DNA of 10,490 nucleotides from the NCBI GenBank assembly GCA_031969915.1, contig DALYJJ010000186.1:1-10490 (forward strand). Reading direction: 5' to 3'. The notes beneath the pieces were generated by a model that did not search any database, had not been told where the DNA came from, and saw nothing but the letters and a program-made list of their open reading frames with translations. This document shows positions 5,994-10,490 of the stretch, piece by piece. The position numbers and the translations under genes are program-made. How positions within the stretch are numbered: position 1 is the first letter of the stretch; every line of letters begins with the position of its first letter. This DNA is from DALYJJ01 sp031969915 (GTDB lineage Bacteria; Acidobacteriota; Terriglobia; Bryobacterales; Bryobacteraceae).

Positions 5994-7631
5994 CTACGAC
6001 TTGACCGTATGGAACTCCCAGCCCTTGCGGAACGTGGGCTTCAGCAGCTTGTTCGCTTCGGCGTTGTTGGTGAAGCGCATCTTGTCCGCGTCGTATTCGA
6101 GTTTGCCTTCGAAGCGCAGCGCGGCCACGCCCACCAGCATCCACTCGACGAACGGTGAGGCGACATCGAAATTCGAGCAGGCCGGATCGCCGCCCTTGCA
6201 GGCGCGGATGAAGTCGCGCATATGGCCGGGCGAGCGGGTCAGCAGCGGCGCGGGCATGCGATAGTCCTTCATCTTGTCGACCGGAATCAGGCGCGTCACT
6301 TCGCCGTAGGTGCCGGTGGTGAGCATGCCTTTGTCGCCGATGAACAGGCTGCCGTCGGGGGACGGGAAACGGAGCGGCTCGGTCGCGGCTTTGAGGGCCT
6401 CGAACTCGGCCCAGTTGAAGACGCGGCCGGGAGAGCGGAACTCGCCCACGCCCGGACGGGACATGCCGCCGGGTCCGAACATGGCACCGCCGGCGGGCCG
6501 GCCACCGCCGCCGCCACCGGGCCCACGGCCCTGGCCGCCGCCCGGACCGCCTGGGCCGCCGGCGCCCGGAGGCGGACCGGCCGCGCGAAACGCCGCCGGG
6601 TTAAACGGGGGATCGCCGAGCCACTCACCCTCGGGTACGCCTTCGATCTTCGGCGTCTCTTTCAGGCCGTCGTACCAGAAGATCTTGAGCGCCGGCATGT
6701 CGCCGTAGGCGGCGAAATCATACCGGATCACGGACATCTTGGGGAACATGAACGGGCTCGCGCCCTCTTTCTTGATGCACTCCACGCTCAACAGGCGGCG
6801 CTTGGAGAGATGCAGCGCCATGTTCGGCGCACCCAGGATGTGACACGCCATGTCGCCCAGGGCGCCGCAGCCGAAATCGTAAAAGCCGCGCCAGTTGAAG
6901 GGCTGATAGAAGAAGCCGCCCCAGCGGTCGGGCTCGGTCTTGCCGCCCGCGGTGAAGGGACGCTTGTCGGCGATGCCCAGCCAGAGATCCCAGTCGAAGG
7001 TGGCCGGAACGGGCTCTTCCTTCGGGATGTCGGTGAGGCCTTGGGGCCAAAGGGGACGGTCGCTCCAGGCGTGCACTTCGGTGACGCCGCCGATCTCGCC
7101 GCTCCAGACGATCTCCGCGCACTGACGGGTTCCTTCGTTCGAGTAGCCCTGGTTGCCCATCTGTGTGGCGACCTTATACTTCGCCGCCGCCTCGCGCAGT
7201 TGGCGGGCTTCCCACACGGTGCGGGTGAGCGGCTTCTGCACGTACACATGCTTGCCGCGTTCCATGCTCCAGATGGCGTGCGTGGCGTGCATGTGGTCGG
7301 GCGAGGCGACGATCACCGCGTCGATGTTCTTGCCTTCCTTGTCGAGCATCTGCCGGAAGTCGCGGAACTTCGGGGCGTTGGGGTAGCGCTCGTAAATGGG
7401 CGCGGCCCTGCGCTCGTCGGTGTCGCACAGCGCGACGATGTTCTCAGTGGGCGCCGCCGCGCCGATGTTCGAAGTGCCCTGGCCCCCCGAGCCGATCGCC
7501 GCAAAATTCAGCTTTTCGTTGGGCGACTTGTAGCCGGCCGCCTTCAGGGAAATGGTGCTGCCGAAGCCGCCGCGCGGAATCGCTCCCGCCAGCAGGCTTC
7601 CAAAGAAAAAGTACCGTCGTGAAAAACCCAT
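5994..7631 (-). CDS. Gfo/Idh/MocA family oxidoreductase with Tat-like leader and Gly/Pro-rich insert
   Basis: This 545-residue protein is a predicted NAD(P)-dependent sugar or polyol dehydrogenase. MGFSRRYFFFGSLLAGAIP is a Tat-like leader. The Rossmann part has IGSGGQG (46-52) and ALCDTD (67-72). KHVYVQKPLT (127-136) holds the family Lys133-Pro134, with Gln where many members have Glu. GCGALGDMACH (254-264) gives the Asp260/His264 pair of the substrate site, and NWRGFYDFGCG precedes it. An insert at about 352-394 is almost pure Gly/Pro/Arg and makes the protein longer than most of the family, which are roughly 350-450 residues. Ribosome site GAGGAG lies 8 nt before ATG 7631. It is 18 nt downstream of the isomerase-like gene, so the two should be co-transcribed and probably act in one sugar pathway. 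Export of an NAD(P)-using enzyme is puzzling but common in this subgroup: such proteins may carry bound cofactor. Substrate unknown. Confidence 0.9.
   Translation of the reverse strand: MGFSRRYFFFGSLLAGAIPRGGFGSTISLKAAGYKSPNEKLNFAAIGSGGQGTSNIGAAAPTENIVALCDTDERRAAPIYERYPNAPKFRDFRQMLDKEGKNIDAVIVASPDHMHATHAIWSMERGKHVYVQKPLTRTVWEARQLREAAAKYKVATQMGNQGYSNEGTRQCAEIVWSGEIGGVTEVHAWSDRPLWPQGLTDIPKEEPVPATFDWDLWLGIADKRPFTAGGKTEPDRWGGFFYQPFNWRGFYDFGCGALGDMACHILGAPNMALHLSKRRLLSVECIKKEGASPFMFPKMSVIRYDFAAYGDMPALKIFWYDGLKETPKIEGVPEGEWLGDPPFNPAAFRAAGPPPGAGGPGGPGGGQGRGPGGGGGGRPAGGAMFGPGGMSRPGVGEFRSPGRVFNWAEFEALKAATEPLRFPSPDGSLFIGDKGMLTTGTYGEVTRLIPVDKMKDYRMPAPLLTRSPGHMRDFIRACKGGDPACSNFDVASPFVEWMLVGVAALRFEGKLEYDADKMRFTNNAEANKLLKPTFRKGWEFHTVKS
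6450..6578 (-). repeat. Low-complexity Gly/Pro/Arg coding insert in the oxidoreductase
   Basis: Codons 352-394 of the oxidoreductase encode runs such as GGPGGPGGGQGRGPGGGGGG followed by MFGPGGMSRPG. It sits between recognisable parts of the C-terminal domain, so it is a loop expansion rather than a terminal tail. A similar segment occurs in the neighbouring gene. Confidence 0.8.
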
Positions 7632-7639
7632 CGTCCGTT

Positions 7640-7645
7640 CTCCTC
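7640..7645 (-). promoter_or_regulatory. Shine-Dalgarno site of the oxidoreductase
   Basis: GAGGAG on the minus strand, 8 nt before ATG 7631, lies in the 18-nt space after the TAA (7652-7650) of the upstream gene. It supports the chosen start and translation from a shared mRNA. Confidence 0.75.
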
Positions 7646-7649
7646 AGGG

Positions 7650-8678
7650 TTACGCCAGACAACTCTTGACGTAAGCCAGGCATTTCTTGGCCTCTTCAAT
7701 AATAGTGGAGCCTTCGGGCACGCGATACTCCAGTTCCAGGTTGGCCGGGAAGGCGTATTTCTCCTTCTTCAGGAGCTGGAGCACGTCCTTGATGGGCGTG
7801 TCGCCCGTGCCCCACACCTCCACGTTAGGGCCGTGGTCCTTTTTGCGGTCCTTCAGGTGGAGGTTGGTGATCTTCGCGTGGTGCTTCCTGATGAACGCCA
7901 CGGCGTCGTAGTTGGACGCCGTGAAGTGGCCGATATCGAGGTTCACGCCGTTGTACTTGCCGTAGCCCATCAGCGTGTCGTAGCTTTCAAGCGTCGCCGT
8001 CTCGTTCGGATCATTGGTCGCGTCGTGTCCGTGGTAGCCGACCAGCAGCCGGTGTTTGTCCGCGATGGGCGCGATCCGTTTGGCCATGGTCAACGTGGTG
8101 GAGGTGGTGATGCCTTTCACGCCCAGGCCCTTGGCCATCTGGAAGCCATACTCGATGTCGTCGTCGGTCATCTGGTCGCGCATGTTGTAGCAGAGCAGGG
8201 TGACCTCGACGCCCGCGTCGGCGAACTTCCCGGCGACGCCTTTCCACGTGCTTTCGCTTGTGCCTTTGCGCCACTCGGCAACCTTTTCGCGAGCGGCGCG
8301 CATGGCCTCCATCTGCTCCGGCGTCATCTGCGGACGCTGCCCAGCCGGACGCGGCCCTCCCCCTGCGGGCGGTCCTCCCGGACCGGCCCCCGGCGGACGT
8401 CCTCCGCCCATCCCAGGGCGGCCAAACATGGGCATCGCGGGCGCCCCCGCCAGCGACTCGCAGTGGTTGGACATCAACTCCGCATCACCGATGCCGACTT
8501 CTCCATACGCCTTGATGATCGCCTCCGGATCGGGCATCGCGATCCGGTTGAAGCTATACGTGATGGCGCCGATCTGAACGCCGTGGAACTTCGAATCGAT
8601 CTTATTCGCGGCCAGCGCGCGGCGGAGCGGAACGGCGGCAATCGCGGCCATCCCGAGTTCGCGTCTCGATAAGGGCAT
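7650..8678 (-). CDS. Sugar phosphate isomerase/epimerase-like TIM-barrel protein, Tat-like leader
   Basis: The 342-residue protein belongs to the xylose-isomerase-like (AP endonuclease 2) TIM-barrel superfamily. MPLSRRELGMAAIAAVPLRR is a Tat-like leader. After VQIGAITYSF (34-43), barrel strands carry likely metal or substrate residues: Glu67 in GDAELM, His216/His218 in VGYHGHD, Asp248 and His251 in NLDIGHF, His274 and Asp277 in NLHLKDR, and Glu315/Glu317 in NLELEYRV. These match the Glu/Asp/His/Glu pattern of the superfamily. Residues about 84-117 are a Gly/Pro-rich insert, followed by a charged helix (MTPEQMEAMRAAREKVAEW). It is the first gene of a two-gene operon with a Gfo/Idh/MocA dehydrogenase, a frequent pairing in inositol- and rare-sugar metabolism. 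A GAGGA ribosome site lies 6 nt before ATG 8678. The exact reaction is not determinable. Confidence 0.88.
   Translation of the reverse strand: MPLSRRELGMAAIAAVPLRRALAANKIDSKFHGVQIGAITYSFNRIAMPDPEAIIKAYGEVGIGDAELMSNHCESLAGAPAMPMFGRPGMGGGRPPGAGPGGPPAGGGPRPAGQRPQMTPEQMEAMRAAREKVAEWRKGTSESTWKGVAGKFADAGVEVTLLCYNMRDQMTDDDIEYGFQMAKGLGVKGITTSTTLTMAKRIAPIADKHRLLVGYHGHDATNDPNETATLESYDTLMGYGKYNGVNLDIGHFTASNYDAVAFIRKHHAKITNLHLKDRKKDHGPNVEVWGTGDTPIKDVLQLLKKEKYAFPANLELEYRVPEGSTIIEEAKKCLAYVKSCLA
8328..8429 (-). repeat. Low-complexity Gly/Pro/Arg coding insert in the isomerase-like protein
   Basis: Codons 84-117 encode MFGRPGMGGGRPPGAGPGG and continue with more Gly/Pro/Arg. It interrupts the barrel between ELMSNHCES and the helix leading to STWKGVAGKF. 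It echoes the MFG-PG-M-RPG wording of the insert in the next gene, though the underlying codons differ. Confidence 0.8.
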
Positions 8679-8692
8679 GAGGATTCCTCATG
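8676..8692 (-). promoter_or_regulatory. Perfect palindrome covering the isomerase ribosome site and start codon
   Basis: CATGAGGA (8676-8683) and TCCTCATG (8685-8692) are exact inverted repeats around one base. On the minus strand the ATG at 8678 lies in one arm and the GAGGA Shine-Dalgarno (8689-8685) in the other. As RNA, a 6-bp stem with a 5-nt loop would cover both. As DNA, it is the size of a compact operator. It also lies between two divergent genes. Confidence 0.45.
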
Positions 8693-8726
8693 GTTTGAGG
8701 CGAAGAGGCGCGGCGCTTGGTTACGC

Positions 8727-8732
8727 TACAAT
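8727..8732 (+). promoter_or_regulatory. Candidate -10 box of the S51 peptidase gene
   Basis: TACAAT ends 7 nt before the GTG at 8740. Initiation at the usual distance would fall on or next to that GTG, giving a leaderless mRNA. No matching -35 at normal spacing is seen. It supports GTG 8740 over the upstream ATG at 8677. Confidence 0.4.
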
Positions 8733-8739
8733 CGCTGCC

Positions 8740-9684
8740 GTGCTCCGCCGCCTGTTCGCCCTGGCCGCGGTGGTGGCCGGTCCGGCATTCGGGCAGGAGG
8801 CCGCCTACCGCTACTTCGTTTCCGGGAACCCGGAGGACGTGCGCCGGCCCGTGTCGTCCGGGATCCTGATGGCCGGAGGCGGGCGCGATGTGGACGAGGC
8901 CTTCCGGTGGTTTCTCAGGAAGGCCGGCGGCGGCGACATCCTGGTCCTCCGCGCCTCCGGAGCCGACGGCTACCACGATTACCTCGCGAAAATCGCGCCC
9001 GCCGATTCCGTCGAAACAATCGTCTTTCGCGCGCCCGAAGCGTCACGCGACGAGTTCGTGCTGGGCAAGATCCGAGGCGCCGAGGCGATCTTCTTCGCGG
9101 GCGGCGATCAGTGGAATTACGTCCGCTTCTGGAAGGGGACCCCGGTGGAGAAGGCGATTCACGAGCGTGTCCGCGCGGGCGTGCCGGTGGGGGGAACCAG
9201 CGCTGGCCTTGCCATCCTCGGCCAGTATTCGTTCTCCGCGGAACGCGATACGGTGACCAGCGCCGAGGCGCTCGCGAACGAACTCGATCCGAAGATCGCG
9301 ATCGAGTCACGATTCCTCTCGCTGCCGCATCTCGGGTGTCTGATCACCGACAGCCACTTCAGCCGCCGCGACCGCATGGGCCGGTTACTGGTGTTCCTGA
9401 AGCGAATCGCCGCGTCCTCAGAGTGCGCCGCGGTCCACGGATTGGGCGTGGATGAGCGGACCGCGGTGCTGGTGGAGGCGGACGGATCGGCGCGCGTGGT
9501 GGGGGACGGGAAGATCTATCTGGTGAAGCGCGCGGCCGGTGATCCGGCCTCGAGAGAGTTCGAGGTCACGGCCGCAGGGGGGGCTTTGGATCTGGCGCGC
9601 CGCCGGGCCGAAGGCGAAACGTACCGGCTCACGCTGGGAGCGGGAACGCTCGCCTCGTCGAAAGCCAACGGCGCGATTTACTAA
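8740..9684 (+). CDS. Secreted cyanophycinase-like peptidase, family S51
   Basis: Starting at GTG 8740, the 314-residue protein opens with a clean Sec-type signal, LRRLFALAAVVAGPAFGQEA, probably cut near residue 18. The in-frame ATG at 8677 would add 21 residues before the signal and overlap the divergent gene's start, so it is not preferred. S51 features are clear: GGTSAGLAIL gives nucleophile Ser154, FFAGGDQ gives Gln123, and DSHFSRRDRMGRL gives His206 with the Arg-rich segment typical of cyanophycinases. The C-terminal 80 residues form a beta-rich tail. Cyanophycinases cut the aspartate-arginine polymer cyanophycin into dipeptides; secreted members could use external polymer. No cyanophycin synthetase is in the window, so the substrate might instead be another isoaspartyl-type peptide. 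The gene diverges from the isomerase operon and its TAA overlaps the stop of the PEP-CTERM gene. Confidence 0.88.
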   Translation: MLRRLFALAAVVAGPAFGQEAAYRYFVSGNPEDVRRPVSSGILMAGGGRDVDEAFRWFLRKAGGGDILVLRASGADGYHDYLAKIAPADSVETIVFRAPEASRDEFVLGKIRGAEAIFFAGGDQWNYVRFWKGTPVEKAIHERVRAGVPVGGTSAGLAILGQYSFSAERDTVTSAEALANELDPKIAIESRFLSLPHLGCLITDSHFSRRDRMGRLLVFLKRIAASSECAAVHGLGVDERTAVLVEADGSARVVGDGKIYLVKRAAGDPASREFEVTAAGGALDLARRRAEGETYRLTLGAGTLASSKANGAIY

Positions 9685-10262
9685 CGGCGGCGGAGGCGCA
9701 GCAAGCCCACGCCCGCCAGTCCCAGGCCCATCAGCACGAGAGCTCCCGGTTCGGGCACGGCGTTTGCCGTCGCCGGGCCGTTGGTGGCCGGGATCCAGTC
9801 CGAACCTTCGCCCGGATAGTCGATGGAGACCAGCGGGCCGGCGTCCGGGTTATCGAGCAGTAGCGGATTTCCCTCCTCGTCGAAGAGGAAAAAGACAAAG
9901 CTCACCGGGAGGCCCGGTGTGGTGTTGAGCGAGACGGTGAAGGCAATCAGGCTCTCGAAGGCGGAAACGCTGCGCAGGTGAGCGGCGAAATCGCCGCCGC
10001 CCGGATAGGAGAGCGTGAGCGCGGTTTCAAGGCTCCCGGACGTGTTGACGTCGAAGGTCACGGCTCCGAGCGGCGCGGTTGGGTTGAAGCCGGTGATCAC
10101 CCCGGTGGCGGCGGGCGCTTCGTCGAAGCCGAACAGAGAGAAGTAGACGGAACCCGGTGACCCGGCGATTGCCGACGTGTCGACGGACACCGTGAACAGT
10201 GTGGCTGGCAGGGCGCTGACAGCAGCCAGCGCGAAAAGCAGAGCAAGGCGAAACAGTTTCAT
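9681..10262 (-). CDS. PEP-CTERM sorted exported protein
   Basis: The 193-residue protein has an N-terminal signal (LFRLALLFALAAVSALPA) and ends with the full PEP-CTERM sorting tail: VPEP at 169-172, a hydrophobic stretch ALVLMGLGLAGVGLLRL, and a terminal Arg cluster. Exosortase should recognise VPEP, cleave the tail and send the protein to the cell surface or exopolysaccharide layer; no exosortase gene is in the window. The body (TVSVDTSAIAGSPGSVYFSL, later PLVSIDYP) is beta-rich with no catalytic motif and resembles, from memory, a PEP-CTERM family with a TVTVDTS-type opening. ATG 10262 lies 5 nt after the stop of the preceding minus-strand gene, so the two are probably co-transcribed. The stop TAG (9683-9681) overlaps the TAA of the convergent peptidase gene. 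Confidence 0.9.
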   Translation of the reverse strand: MKLFRLALLFALAAVSALPATLFTVSVDTSAIAGSPGSVYFSLFGFDEAPAATGVITGFNPTAPLGAVTFDVNTSGSLETALTLSYPGGGDFAAHLRSVSAFESLIAFTVSLNTTPGLPVSFVFFLFDEEGNPLLLDNPDAGPLVSIDYPGEGSDWIPATNGPATANAVPEPGALVLMGLGLAGVGLLRLRRR

Positions 10263-10267
10263 GACGG

Positions 10268-10490
10268 TTAGAAATCCCCCTGATACAGCGATTCCGAGAA
10301 CGAAATGGTGGTTCCCGTGGGCGCCGTGAAGTAGACGGTGATGGAGACCGTGGCGCCGGGCGCGATGGAATTCGTGAGATTGACGAACGGCGTAGAGCCG
10401 CCGAACACGTCCGTGGCGCCGGAGGCATTCACCACCGTGACGCCGGGCGTGAGGTTGCGGAGCGCGATGCGCAGCGGCAGGGCGAGCGCG
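10268..10490 (-). CDS. C-terminal part of a secreted beta-sandwich protein, cut by the window edge
   Basis: The minus strand is open from the window edge to TAA at 10270-10268, giving about 74 residues. The sequence includes LPLRIALRNLTPGVTVVNAS, a GGSTPFVNLTNS step, PGATVSITVYFTAPTGTTIS and a terminal YQGDF. The Asn/Thr/Val-rich, strand-like pattern (leu-x-leu, then GVTVVNASG, then an APGATVSITVYF strand) resembles immunoglobulin-like C-terminal domains that I recall from large secreted Solibacter proteins. No function can be assigned from this domain alone. The gene ends 5 nt before the PEP-CTERM start, so they are likely in one operon. Codon use matches its neighbours. Confidence 0.75.
   Translation of the reverse strand, partial: ALALPLRIALRNLTPGVTVVNASGATDVFGGSTPFVNLTNSIAPGATVSITVYFTAPTGTTISFSESLYQGDF

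Noticed and set aside
4813..6264. 483-codon plus-strand open frame
   Set aside because: It is antisense to the glycoside hydrolase, runs through the operon terminator, and shows no motif or signal. Treated as a shadow.
6450..6578. Gly/Pro-rich segment as a tandem DNA repeat or CRISPR-like array
   Set aside because: The DNA has no constant repeat unit or spacing. It is low-complexity coding sequence that keeps the reading frame.
6222..7622. 466-codon plus-strand open frame
   Set aside because: It is antisense to the oxidoreductase, which carries clear Rossmann and QKP motifs. The antisense product looks random.
8677..8739. Upstream ATG 8677 as the start of the S51 peptidase
   Set aside because: It would put 21 charged residues before a typical signal peptide and overlap the divergent start codon. 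GTG 8740 gives a normal signal and follows a TACAAT box.

Overview
The window is high-GC bacterial DNA that fits an Acidobacteriota genome of the Solibacter/Bryobacter type. This is an inference from gene content: several sulfatases and sugar enzymes with twin-arginine-like leaders, a PEP-CTERM protein, a GHL10-type glycoside hydrolase, and a secreted beta-sandwich tail of a kind I recall from Solibacter proteins. There is no rRNA or marker gene to prove it, and I saw no tRNA, rRNA or CRISPR array.

Layout. (1) 1-1203 looks like the edge of a mobile or accessory region. A broken tyrosine-recombinase fragment (minus strand, ends near 62) abuts a plus-strand gene for a TIR domain joined to a response-regulator-like receiver domain. 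(2) 1368-5901 is a carbohydrate/sulfate-ester block. An iduronate-2-sulfatase-like enzyme (minus) and an N-sulfoglucosamine-sulfohydrolase-like enzyme (plus) diverge from a 56-bp gap. The second converges on a GHL10-like glycoside hydrolase with only 8 bp between stop codons. (3) 5994-8678 is a two-gene minus-strand operon: a TIM-barrel sugar-phosphate isomerase/epimerase-like protein, then a Gfo/Idh/MocA oxidoreductase 18 nt downstream. It ends in a clear hairpin terminator at 5939-5976. Both proteins have Tat-like leaders and both carry a Gly/Pro-rich insert. (4) 8740-9684 encodes a secreted cyanophycinase-type S51 peptidase, divergent from that operon. Its stop codon overlaps that of a convergent PEP-CTERM protein (9681-10262). 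The PEP-CTERM gene starts 5 nt after the end of another secreted protein that runs off the right edge.

How the genes may work together: most of the window encodes exported enzymes that plausibly remove sulfate from, cut, and then oxidise or isomerise sugars from a complex, possibly sulfated, polysaccharide. The TIR-receiver gene does not belong to this theme. With the recombinase scar beside it, it is the best candidate for an acquired signalling or defence function and the most interesting item here.

Limits: family calls rest on motifs read by eye. No database search, structure prediction or comparative genomics could be run.
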